Assembly (NCBI GenBank): GCA_022539475.1
Contig: VCMS01000133.1
Location: 90,608-154,607 of the forward strand
Direction: 5' to 3'
Source of the DNA: Gracilaria domingensis
Lineage: Eukaryota > Rhodophyta > Florideophyceae > Gracilariales > Gracilariaceae
Length of the DNA stretch: 64,000 nt
The notes under the pieces are model-generated. The model had not been told where the DNA came from. It saw nothing but the letters and a program-made list of their open reading frames with translations, and made no database searches. Positions 45,650-54,966 of the stretch are shown piece by piece (position 1 is the stretch's first letter; every line of letters begins with the position of its first letter). A program made the translations under genes and the position numbers.

Positions 45650-46150
45650 AAGAGCGGCGCGCGCGCGCGCGGCGCCTTTGTGGCGGCGGCGCGCAGCGCG
45701 AAAACGGGCGCAAAAATAACGGCGCGCCGCCGCCTCCGTTCCACGTGCGGCGCCGCGCCGCGCCGCGCGCCACACACGCGCGCGCGCGCCGCCACGCGGC
45801 GCCGCGCCGCGCCGCGCACGTGCGCGCGCGCGCGCGCGCGCCGCGGCTTACCGCCGCTTGCACTGGCGGCGCGCGGCGCCGCGGCGCCGGCGCCGCGCCT
45901 CTGCCGCGGCGCCGCTCCGGCGCCGCGGCAGAGCGCCGGCGCGGCTGGCGACGCGGCGCGGCGCGGCGCGCGCGGCGCGCGGCCGCGCCACGGCGGCCTG
46001 CCAATTCTACGTAGCGGCGCAAATTTGCATGTGCGCGCGCGCGCCGATTCGCCATTGGCGTTGCGCCGGTTCGCGCGCGCGGCGCGCCTCCAGAGCGCGG
46101 CGCGCCTCCAGAGCGCGGCGCGCGTTGGCGCTTGCACGGGGACGTAACGA
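45650..46150. promoter_or_regulatory. Extremely GC-rich CpG-dense upstream region of the DENN gene
   Basis: About 500 bp composed almost entirely of GCGC, CGCG, GGCGCC and CCGCGG words. It includes a perfect hairpin (45899-45933: CTCTGCCGCGGCGCCG, loop CTC, exact complement), a long CG alternation at 45820-45842, and two tandem 18-bp copies of GGCGCGCCTCCAGAGCGC at about 46079-46116. Position suggests a CpG-island-like promoter; open frames across it are composition artefacts. Confidence 0.55.
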
Positions 46151-49100
46151 GCGATAACGACAACAACGTTGCGTCAAGCTGCATGTCCATGTCAAGTGGC
46201 GTCGTACATGCTCGAGCCCCCTCCTTTTCTGCGGCGGCGCCGCGGGAAAGGTAAGGATGGGTGCCGCCTGACAAGCGCAACAAGCTCGCGTAACAGGACG
46301 CTCGCCTTGTCTGCACTCTGGCCTGCTCATCGAGATCTTTAACAGCTGCCCTGGCGCACACGACCCTCGCAGTTTTCCTGTACTGTACCAGTACAGTTTA
46401 CTCACCGCCCCACATATCGATTTACATTCAATTCACTTTCTGCCCCCACTGTCAGAGTTGCATCCTGCAGCCCAACCTTATTATACACAAAAAAAAAAAG
46501 AAAAAAAAAAAAAAAAAAAAAACACCCCACCGCCATCCCTCCCATCATCCTGCTGTACCCGTCGGTACATCAACCGCCTTTTCTCCCACACGAAGCGCCA
46601 GCCGCCATCCGCCATCATGCACGCCATCATGTTTCGCCCACACAACTGTGCCTCGTTCGCCTTCATCGCAGACCGCCTGCTTGTCAACCGTCGAAACACC
46701 CCTAGCTGGCGCCACAAACACCAATTTCCTGCATTCTTCACAGATGGCAGCCGCACCCACCATCACCAACCACTTTTCAACGCGCTCACGTCACTCTCGT
46801 TTACAAAACAGCGAAATACCCCCTCCTGTCTCAGAGACCCATTCCCATGCGCAAAGCGCCTCCTTGTTCTCTGCTGTCCTTTGACAGAGAACATCAAAGC
46901 CCCCTCATAACACATAAAACAAACATGACCCCCTCATCATGAACGCTTGTTGCATCTTCATTTGCAGCAAAACTGCATTGTGCTTGAATACGCTCCAGCT
47001 TTTGAAAACGCCGTGCCATCAATTCCGCCAACCGTTCTCGTCATCATAAATCCAACTGGCTCAACCGCCCCAAACATGTCGGAACACGCACGTGTCTACT
47101 GGAGACGCAAATCTAATGTCAACATACGCCATTTTCTGCGCCACAGCTCATGCGCGCACAATAGAAACGTCAGCGATGGATCCGAGTGCCTCCGTACGCA
47201 TGCACAACCATAACAATAAGTATCGCCGCGCATGCTTACAAGTCTTGTTTTCAAAACTGCCTCTCTCGATCAACCACACGCGCGTGCAGATAATACCGGC
47301 GGCTGTTCACCACACACCGAGACAAGCTCAGTGAGGCCAGCGGAGCATTGCGCGCCACATGCAGAGAGGGTGCACCTGTTGTGAGGGGGCGCGCAGAAAA
47401 CGGAACATCGAGCTTGACCAACGATGACTGGAGTGCATTCTCTTCGAAGCGCTTGGCAGTCGCCCGCATCGTACCGTCAGTGCTTGAAACATGATGATCC
47501 GTTTGCTACTTTGTAGCAAGAAAGGGCAAAGCGTCGTTATGATCTTGACATCTTTTTGTCGACGAGAGCGTCTTAATCGACCCGACTGTTGAGAAGAGCA
47601 GTGGGTTTGAACAGATGCGCTCGTCAAACCTGTGGAATTCAATCAGCCGTACTCTTCATACCTTCATGCCAAAATTACGTGAAGGTGTACACTCTACACT
47701 GTAGAGCACATAGATTCGACGGCACGTGTACCGACGTTAGGCCGCGCTGTCTGCCAGCGAATGAGGCCGCCGTTTTTGTGGCAGCCCTACCGCATTTTCG
47801 AAGAAACCAGTGAGGAGATATCAATTTTGTGCCCAATTCCACGGAGGCATGCGTTGTAGTCGGTAATGACCAGATGGTGGAGTAAAGTCTGGCCCTTCTC
47901 CGATGGAGGGGAAGGCCGGCTGACGCTCCTTTAGTACAGATATTGTAGCAGTCTAACAGATATCTACCACTATCCTACAAGCCGTCTACCGTCTTGAGCT
48001 ACAAGCCACGGACGGTAATCAAGCGATACGGCTGGCACGTAAGTTACACTGTCTTACTGTGTTACATTCATCTTTGCCCACAGAAAATGATGGAAGCGTC
48101 AGGGCAGTGTTTAGAATTCAATATCATGTTCGCCAGTGTGCCAAGTCAAGCCTCAGCTACGGCACCAACAAAGTGTTTCAGGCGCTCTTCGTCGTCCTCT
48201 GCCGCTTGACATCGTGTTGAACGCAATCTGCAGAGAGCAGGAGCCTTTATAATAGTCTCCCGCCGCTATCCAGGTCATGCCAGTTCTAATTAAACCACGG
48301 AGCACGACAATTTCTCCACCGGCTTCTAATTGACTCTGAAGCCTACGCTGTCATCTCTCTAGCCGGCCTCCATAAAACAGTACAAGTAGCGAGCAGCGTG
48401 CTTCTAACTCTATACATGCTTTGCCGCGGTTTTCTCGCGCTCGCACCGCAGGAGGTCTCCAAACTTGGAGAAAGAGCAGCATCTCGCTTTCGCTTTCGAA
48501 GCAATTCAAGTTGAGCTATATTTGGGGACCCAATTGGAATCAACAGTCCTGGCAATGGGTTTCTTTCAACGTAGTTCTCCTATCTGTAGAAATTCGGGGT
48601 GCTCCCGTGTTGTACTGTATTGCCCACAACTGCCGAGGGAATTTCTACATTCTCATGTCTCAGTTGGCGCTAACCTTACCGTTCACCCTGTTAACCTTAC
48701 TCTGATACTCCATGCCCATACTGGGTCAGCGTTCCTCGCCAAACAGCGGCCCAACAAGCCCTCAATGACGCGGTCACGGTTCACTTCAGTGTCGTGCTCT
48801 CATCTTGCAGTGAACGGTTCACTTCACTGCAAGAAGAGAGCACGACGGTAATCAAACAGCGTTCTGAAACTCGGACTCAACAACCACACCCAACCCATCG
48901 CACAATAGATGAAGTCGAAGACCAAATCTCCCCATATCTCCCAATATCTCCAATGGCTTACCGCTCCACACCATGATCTTAGGGTCGGAATCCACTCTAC
49001 AGCTTGGAGCCTACACTAAGGTTATTCTCTGTAGGATACAACGGCGCCCTTATCAAAAGCGCCGTTCCTCCTGTGCATGCTTTGGGCACCCATTCTCGCG

Positions 49101-49960
49101 CTGCGGCTGAATACGAAGGTAGAACAGACCGAACGAACGAATTGCATTCTTCGTTCGTTCTGTTCTATTTTCGCTCTGTTACGATAAAGAGCTTATAGTT
49201 GGTCCAGTTGGACGCAAGTGGAGCCAGAGTCATTCTCTGTGGCTTGATTAGAAGCCTTACGACTTGGATTGTTGCTGAAAATGACTATAAAAGGCACCTG
49301 ATGGCGAATGGTCACAATCAGCGGCAAGATGAAAGGAAGCAGAGAGCCTCAGTTCCTGGGTGCTGCATCATTTTTCTGGGCTTTGATTTGGCATGCGCTT
49401 TTTGCTGCTTTGCCCGAGTTCCAGCGCGCTCCTCCCTGAAACGGGCTTGTTGCCTTTCTCTCGGGTGGGTCGGGCGGCTCGTCTGGTGCAGTGAGGGACG
49501 GAAAAGTGGCACGAGACGCGAAGCGGACGGGAGAGGAGATGGTGGTGGCGTTGGACATTTGCAGCTCGGCGTGGAGACGTGACGACGCCTCGTGCGCCTG
49601 TCAGGGAGAGAATCTGACTGCATGAAATCAAATCGTGAGACGCGTGTTGCAACACGTTCGCTCCCCGCCCTTCCCCTCCGGGCGAGCGCTCCACGCCTCG
49701 TCGCTTGAAAATCACTGTCTCCCACGTTCCACCCACTCAGCTCGCGCGACTCTGTCGACTTTGCGTTCTCCTTTCGCCCCCTCTATTCCCTCTATTCCCT
49801 CCTCCATTCCCACCCATCGCCCCCTCAATCATGCAGCAGCAAGTCCGTGAATCTTGGATGGATCACCGTGCTGCGCGCCCCCACTTCTCCCATACACTCA
49901 GTACCGCGCAAAGCAAGTGTACGGGGTACTTGTGTGAAGAGACGCTCGCGGAGCGGATCG
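46151..49960. other. Gene-poor interval with hairpins
   Basis: No credible coding region. An A-rich run (35 bases, about 46490-46522) lies near the left end. Hairpins occur at 48792-48847 (arms of about 25 bp, GTCGTGCTCTCATCTTGCAG, with a 5-nt asymmetry) and 49120-49167 (TAGAACAGA...TCTGTTCTA). Open frames of up to 150 codons are low in complexity or lack an ATG. Confidence 0.45.
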
Positions 49961-50016
49961 CTTTGAGCGTCGGGTTGTGGACAAGGTTGTTCACAAGGAC
50001 AACCCGACGCTCAAAG
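49961..50016. repeat. 18-bp perfect inverted repeat, 20-nt loop
   Basis: CTTTGAGCGTCGGGTTGT and ACAACCCGACGCTCAAAG. It ends 9 bp before the miniature repeat at 50026. Confidence 0.9.
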
Positions 50017-50025
50017 GGCTTTCCC

Positions 50026-50204
50026 AGAGCCGTATTTTTGACTGACTATTTTGCCAAATTATGGAGATTGACTGACTACTCTAACAGCACGACAATTCAT
50101 TATCCAACTTTTTTATTATTTCTAGATTGTGACTACCTAATTTGGCATTTTTGTGACTAATGACTACTCATTTTACTATTTTGGTAGTCACAAATACGCC
50201 CCCA
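50026..50204. mobile_element. Miniature hAT-like repeat, copy A
   Basis: About 180 bp, starting CAGAGCCGTATTTTTGACTGAC and ending GTAGTCACAAATACGCCCCC. The ends are imperfect inverted repeats around CGTATTT. It is full of TGACTAC words and is nearly identical to the outer repeat at 57324-57942, except that the latter is split by an insertion. No coding capacity. Confidence 0.6.
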
Positions 50205-50425
50205 CCTAAAAGTGTTCAAATTTTGTACAATAAGTTTTTTAGATTTTATCGTTCAGTATTTATTACTACTTCGTTAATTGTATTAAATCCTCATAAGGCT
50301 CTTGTATTGTCATCAGTTCTGTGTAGTGTTTTCGGGACGTTCATTCTTGTAAACAACTCAAGCTTCATCAACAAGCAAATAAGAAAGTGAAGTAGGTCTT
50401 AAGGCCGTGGATTTGCATTCACAGG

Positions 50426-51169
50426 TTAGCTCAGCAAGAAATCATTTAAGGAATCCATTTTCTGCTTCTGTAGTAATACAAGCCATTCTCTGACAGCAAA
50501 CATCATGCAAAGTATGAGGGCAGCATCAACGCCCGCTTCTACTCGTGCATGAATACCGTAGGATTCTAGAATCGATCCTAATTCTCGACCCGTGGCAATC
50601 TCCGTCATTTTGATCTTTCTGCTCAATCTCCTAAGTATTTCAATTTGTATGAATGGTGCGCCCCTGTATCCGCGATATCCATAATATACAGTCTTAGCGA
50701 ACTCTCTACGAACCTTTTGAAACGTGGCAATAATATGGCCCTTTTTTTTGTTTACAACTGCAATCTCTGAAATGGAACCTGGTTCGGTTGCGCCAACTTC
50801 AAATAGACAGTCATGTTCGGCTGTATAAAACATCATTGGCGAAAAAGAACTCAATGGCATAAAGGTAAACACTTTTGTGCCTGTACCCTTCTCAACAATT
50901 TTGGTCCCCCACTTGACCTTGAATTCACGTGCAGAGTCAGATACAGAACAGCCAGTTTCATACTCTTCTTTTCTTTCACTCAAAGCGCTAGAACTTGATG
51001 GAGCTATCGAAGACGACGCGGCAGGTGGAGACGCCGGCGGGGGCAGGGGCGAAGACGTATTTTCTGCTGGAAAATGCCATTGCGACTGATCAGTTTCGGT
51101 GTTGACGTAGTACACGCCTCCGTCTGGAGTGCGCTGCTCCACCCAGTTTTCTGGGAGTGGCGGCGACAT
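50426..51169 (-). CDS. WW domain plus scramblase/Tubby-C-like domain protein
   Basis: The 247-aa product from ATG 51169 opens with a WW domain at about residues 3-36 (LPENWVEQRTPDGGVYYVNT, then DQSQWHFP: both tryptophans and the YYVN core are present). A serine/proline linker follows. Residues 80-247 read as a compact beta-rich domain (KVFTFMPLSSFSPMMFYTAE, ISEIAVVNKKKGHIIATFQK, ending VDAALILCMMFAVREW) that resembles the phospholipid scramblase / LURP-one / Tubby C-terminal fold. WW domains bind proline-rich partners. The second assignment is from pattern only. It is divergent from the ankyrin gene, with 768 bp between the starts. Confidence 0.7.
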   Translation of the reverse strand: MSPPLPENWVEQRTPDGGVYYVNTETDQSQWHFPAENTSSPLPPPASPPAASSSIAPSSSSALSERKEEYETGCSVSDSAREFKVKWGTKIVEKGTGTKVFTFMPLSSFSPMMFYTAEHDCLFEVGATEPGSISEIAVVNKKKGHIIATFQKVRREFAKTVYYGYRGYRGAPFIQIEILRRLSRKIKMTEIATGRELGSILESYGIHARVEAGVDAALILCMMFAVREWLVLLQKQKMDSLNDFLLS

Positions 51170-51937
51170 GATAGACGACGGAGATTGTCAACTGGAAACA
51201 ATATCTATTCCAGCATGTAGCGGTCTTAAACACAAAAATGGAAAGATCGTACTTGGATGCATTAATAGTCAAAGTATTGCCGAAAGCAGGAGAATGTAAG
51301 GAGCTACAACCTGAGGGCCTTATATGCGCATGAAGACGTGGGGTACGGACATGGGGCAATGCTTCAGTAGGACAAAAAGTAAATGAAACGCAAAGACGTA
51401 CGAAATAGAAGGAACTTTTGCAATAGCTACACGTACATAATCTTTTTGTATGCTTTGCGAGGGGTCACGATGAGAAGATTAGTCACGATAGTTGGAAGCA
51501 TTAAACAATTAATGCTTCCAACACCGGACTTTCGTCTCGCAACAACGTCATCATCGCGACGATCAGATATTGTATCTCACATGATAAGGATTTTCTCTCA
51601 TTCTCTGCCCCGCAATATATTCCAAAAGCGAATGAGGCGATCTGGCGGCGAAGAAGAGGGACATATGGGGGGCTGTTGCAAGACGGGAAGATATGTATAA
51701 GAATTAACGTGCCAACGTGCTGGAAACGTGGTAACGTGCTCACACTACAAAAGAAGAAGAAGAAGATACATAAGAATTAGTAGCAAGTCCCTATGCGTGT
51801 TCGCATTTCACGCAACCGACAACGACAGCAGAGAAGCAAGGCGCAGCAGACACTGATCCAGCGATGGAGCGCGTCCTGAAGAACACAACACCTTGACGTT
51901 GGAGGCGAAGAGCGCGCGCAACGAAGCACCAACAACA
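51170..51937. other. Divergent promoter region with a hairpin
   Basis: No gene. A perfect inverted repeat at 51491-51522 (GTTGGAAGCATTAA, loop ACAA, complement) lies near the middle. Confidence 0.55.
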
Positions 51938-54346
51938 ATGTCATTTATAAGAGGGCTAGGCCAAAAGCTTCGCGAAGCCGCGGAAAAAGAAGACTTGGAT
52001 CTCGTGACGACGTTGCTGAATCGAGGCGCAGACGTGAATTCCAGAGACAAAATTGGCGGAACTGCGTTGCATTGTGCCGTGAAGCAAGGAAACGCTGCGA
52101 TAGTGGAGGTGCTGCTGGCGCGGCGCGCCGACGTGGGCTGCAGAGACAAGGACGGAATTACTCCCACGCATGTGGCCGCTTTGAATGGACACTTGCACGT
52201 GCTTGAAGTACTTCTGGATCGTGGCGGAGCCGTCAACTCCAGAACGTACACGGGTCTTGCCGCGTTGCACTACGCCGCTATGAATGGACATTGTTCAGTG
52301 GTAACAGCGCTGGTGCAGCGCGGCGCCGACGTTAACTGCATATCACAGAATGGCGAAATGACGGCGACGCACGCCGCCGCACACAATGGGCACGTGGCCG
52401 TGCTCAAAGTTCTGCTGACTGCAGGCGCCGACGTCCACCTTAGGGACGCAGACGGTCTACAGGCGCTACACTTGACGGCATTGCTTGGACACGAGGCCGC
52501 TCTGCAAGAGCTGGTGGCAGCCGGCGCGAACGTCAACAGTGCGGAACCGTCCGAAGGCATCACTGCGCTGCACATGGCCGCATTGGGAGGGCAAGTGGGC
52601 ATTGTGCGCCTGCTGCTCGAGCACGGCGCCGACGTCCACCGCCCCGACTGCCGAGGTGACACGCCGCTGCACACGGCCGCCCAGGAGAAGAACGAGGCCG
52701 AGGCGCACGCGCTGTGGCATGCCGGCGGCGACCCGCGCAGACCCAATTACATCGGCGAGACACCGCTGCAGCACCTGCCGCCAAACAGCGCGCTGGCGCG
52801 GCAGATGCGCGACGCGCCGCTTGCACTGGCCGTGTCGCAGCGCCCTCAAGACCCTCCGCCGCTCACAACGCTGCAGCGCGTGTGGCTGCACGCCAAGAGC
52901 TCCATTATCACACAGCAGCAGCTGCTGGCCGCGCTAAGCGCCGAGCACATCGGCTGCTTCTCCGACTTCGTGCTCGCGCACCACCTGCTACTGCTTGCCG
53001 TTCGCCAGCGCGTGCTCACGCGATCGCAGATCGCCACCTTTGGCGGCAGTCGCGACTACCTGCTGGAGAACGTCTACCTGCCCGTCACCAAGTTCTCGCT
53101 CAGCGCCGAGCACAAGTTCTGGTTGTCAAATGTACTGTCATACGCCGAGAAAAGGCGCTTCATTCGGGAGGGTAATGCCGTTTTGGTAAAGGTCGTCGCC
53201 GATCTGCGCGCCGAGATCCGCGAGATGCGCCTGGAAATGCGCTCGGCGCTCGTGACGGTTGCGCGCGAAATCAGTAGCTTAAACCATCGCGTCACCGCTG
53301 TAGAGAACTGGACAGACAAAGCTGTCAAAAATTTTGAGCAGCTCTGCGAAGGTCAACGGCAAATGGTCACTGATATGAAAAACATGGCCGCCAGCCTACA
53401 GCAGCTGCATGACCTGCTGAAGAAACAGCAACGCAACCGCATCCTCGCAGCAACGTTGGGTTTTTGTCTTTCAATGATTCCAGTCGTTGGCGGTGTTCTT
53501 TCTAACGCTTCATTTGCTTTAACTGAGATTGGCTTTGGCTTTACTGTGGAGCAAGCCAGCTCTGCCGCCAGCACAGCAGTCAGCAGCATTTTGGCTGTGG
53601 ATATAAGCAAGTTTCAGACCGCTCCCTTACTCGTGAGCGACCATATCCTCAACAGGCTCCCTCACGTCACCAGAAAACGTGTCGAGGCCGTTGTCGAACA
53701 AACTGACTTCGAAACGCTTCCAAATCTGCAACAGAGTCTTAATGTTGTTGTGGAGGAGCTCACGGATCCTGATGACGATCCAGGTACAGAAGTACACGAG
53801 ATTGAAGATGAATTGCATCAACGATTTACTATTCTGGCAACCAGGTCTCACTTAGGTGCACAAACGGTCACTGCTCAGGATGCCGTACCGGAACTACAGC
53901 ACATGTTACAACGGTATTACGATCACAAAGGCGCCGGTGTCACTGTAGACAGAGATGAGGTAGAAGATTCGGTTATGCAACAAATGGACCACACCAGCGG
54001 TTTACTTGACGTAGATGCATTCATCCGGGCATTTCACCAGCTGTGCAAAAACAACGGAGCCTCTAGTAGTCAGCGAGAGCCACCTGAGCTCCGAAGTAGA
54101 TTCCAGAGTGCCACAGGGTCCAAGACACTTCTAAGAACTAGAGTTGCAAAGCTGCTTTTGCATGCACTGTTCAAATCGTCTGGCGGTGAGTCAAGTTCCT
54201 CCCATGAAAAGTTATCATTCACCCGAACACGGAATGAGTGGAATGAAACAGAAGTGGATGTACTGCTGCGGAAACACAGCTCAGCTGAAAACTTCATAGA
54301 CGAAGATGGGTTTGCTCAGGTTGCAATGAAAGTTTTGTTCGTGTGA
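51938..54346 (+). CDS. Ankyrin-repeat protein with coiled coil, glycine-rich hydrophobic segment and EF-hand-like C-terminus
   Basis: The 802-aa product starts at ATG 51938 (AACAACAATG, A at -3). Residues about 7-290 hold nine or so ankyrin repeats (GGTALHCAVKQGNAAIVEVL, GITPTHVAALNGHLHVLEVL and so on). Residues 411-500 are a coiled coil (LRAEIREMRLEMRSALV). Residues 502-541 are hydrophobic and glycine-rich (ILAATLGFCLSMIPVVGGVL), able to enter or cross a membrane. EF-hand-like loops appear near 683-698 (MDHTSGLLDVDAF) and 785-795 (FIDEDGF). Similar ankyrin/coiled-coil proteins with a PVVGG-type segment occur in large families in protists. Function is unknown; a stress or defence role is speculation. 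Two 14-16-bp palindromes begin at the stop codon. Confidence 0.85.
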   Translation: MSFIRGLGQKLREAAEKEDLDLVTTLLNRGADVNSRDKIGGTALHCAVKQGNAAIVEVLLARRADVGCRDKDGITPTHVAALNGHLHVLEVLLDRGGAVNSRTYTGLAALHYAAMNGHCSVVTALVQRGADVNCISQNGEMTATHAAAHNGHVAVLKVLLTAGADVHLRDADGLQALHLTALLGHEAALQELVAAGANVNSAEPSEGITALHMAALGGQVGIVRLLLEHGADVHRPDCRGDTPLHTAAQEKNEAEAHALWHAGGDPRRPNYIGETPLQHLPPNSALARQMRDAPLALAVSQRPQDPPPLTTLQRVWLHAKSSIITQQQLLAALSAEHIGCFSDFVLAHHLLLLAVRQRVLTRSQIATFGGSRDYLLENVYLPVTKFSLSAEHKFWLSNVLSYAEKRRFIREGNAVLVKVVADLRAEIREMRLEMRSALVTVAREISSLNHRVTAVENWTDKAVKNFEQLCEGQRQMVTDMKNMAASLQQLHDLLKKQQRNRILAATLGFCLSMIPVVGGVLSNASFALTEIGFGFTVEQASSAASTAVSSILAVDISKFQTAPLLVSDHILNRLPHVTRKRVEAVVEQTDFETLPNLQQSLNVVVEELTDPDDDPGTEVHEIEDELHQRFTILATRSHLGAQTVTAQDAVPELQHMLQRYYDHKGAGVTVDRDEVEDSVMQQMDHTSGLLDVDAFIRAFHQLCKNNGASSSQREPPELRSRFQSATGSKTLLRTRVAKLLLHALFKSSGGESSSSHEKLSFTRTRNEWNETEVDVLLRKHSSAENFIDEDGFAQVAMKVLFV

Positions 54347-54369
54347 CCGGTCACATTGGTCGACCAATG
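54342..54369. repeat. Two overlapping palindromes at the ankyrin gene's stop codon
   Basis: TGTGACCGGTCACA (54342-54355) and CATTGGTCGACCAATG (54354-54369) are both perfect and overlap by two bases. The stop TGA lies inside the first. They could form the 3' end structure of the mRNA. Confidence 0.85.
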
Positions 54370-54966
54370 GCCATCGCCCAAGAACGCATCAAATTTTGTC
54401 TCTCTCATTCCCTGCAACATTTACCTTCGTATCTTTCCCGAAGGCTTAAATTGGTACATGGCTTCATTTGGTAAGGCGAATATGAAAACTGCGTCGCAGC
54501 TCAGCGCCTTCTCCCACGCCGTAAGCCTCGCTGCCAGGGGCAATCGATATCCTACTTCTTGAGTCGATTTTTGGCCGTCACTATGAGTGTTCTCCTTGAG
54601 CACCAAGGCGCCGAACGCACCGCTCTATGCGCATAATGGCTGCACAGTACAAAAAAAGAACCAAAAAGCGCAAACTCGAACAGCAGCGGCGCAAAAGATT
54701 CTTGACGTTGCTCAAAGAGCAAATATTCTAGACGCCATTTTGGAGCAGAATAGCAAGATTAGTAATAAACTCTTTAGGCGGACACAAGTGGTGCTCAAGA
54801 ACACCAGCCTAAACGGCGTAAAATGACAGTGTAGTTCAGCGATAACCGAAAAACCGAGCAACAGAAACAGAGTAGCCAGGCCTCGAACCAAAGTCTTAGA
54901 ATACACCAAAAGGCGAAGCAGCAACCAGATCAGTACCAAGGAAATGCACGACGCAGCCCGAGTCCG
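54370..54966 (+). other. Short coding-like pieces downstream of the ankyrin gene
   Basis: ATG 54636 opens a 32-codon frame (AAQYKKRTKKRKLEQQRRK). A second frame over the next 110 bp reads ILDAILEQNSKISNKLFRRT to a stop at 54826. A TTCTAG between them could be a 3' splice site. This may be a very small basic protein or the remains of one; I do not call a gene. Confidence 0.25.

Noticed and set aside
45553-46137. N-terminal extension of the DENN frame by 195 codons
   Set aside because: Composition-driven proline/alanine/arginine text across the homopolymer and CpG block, with a better start context at 45552.
44248-46147. Plus-strand open frames of 588 and 606 codons opposite the DENN gene
   Set aside because: They are alanine/glycine/arginine strings created by GC-rich codons of the real minus-strand gene; the DENN motifs on the minus strand decide the strand.
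46458-46910. 150-codon plus-strand open frame with a lysine run
   Set aside because: The lysines come from an A homopolymer and the rest has no protein-like pattern.
48465-48851. 128-codon frame upstream of the 48.8-kb hairpin
   Set aside because: No ATG at its start, and it runs through the hairpin; no recognisable feature.
54342-54369. Rho-independent-type terminator
   Set aside because: The setting is eukaryotic and no U-run follows; recorded only as palindromes.
33328-54369. CRISPR array reading of the many short repeats and hairpins
   Set aside because: Repeats are not identical to one another, spacing is irregular and no cas-like gene exists.
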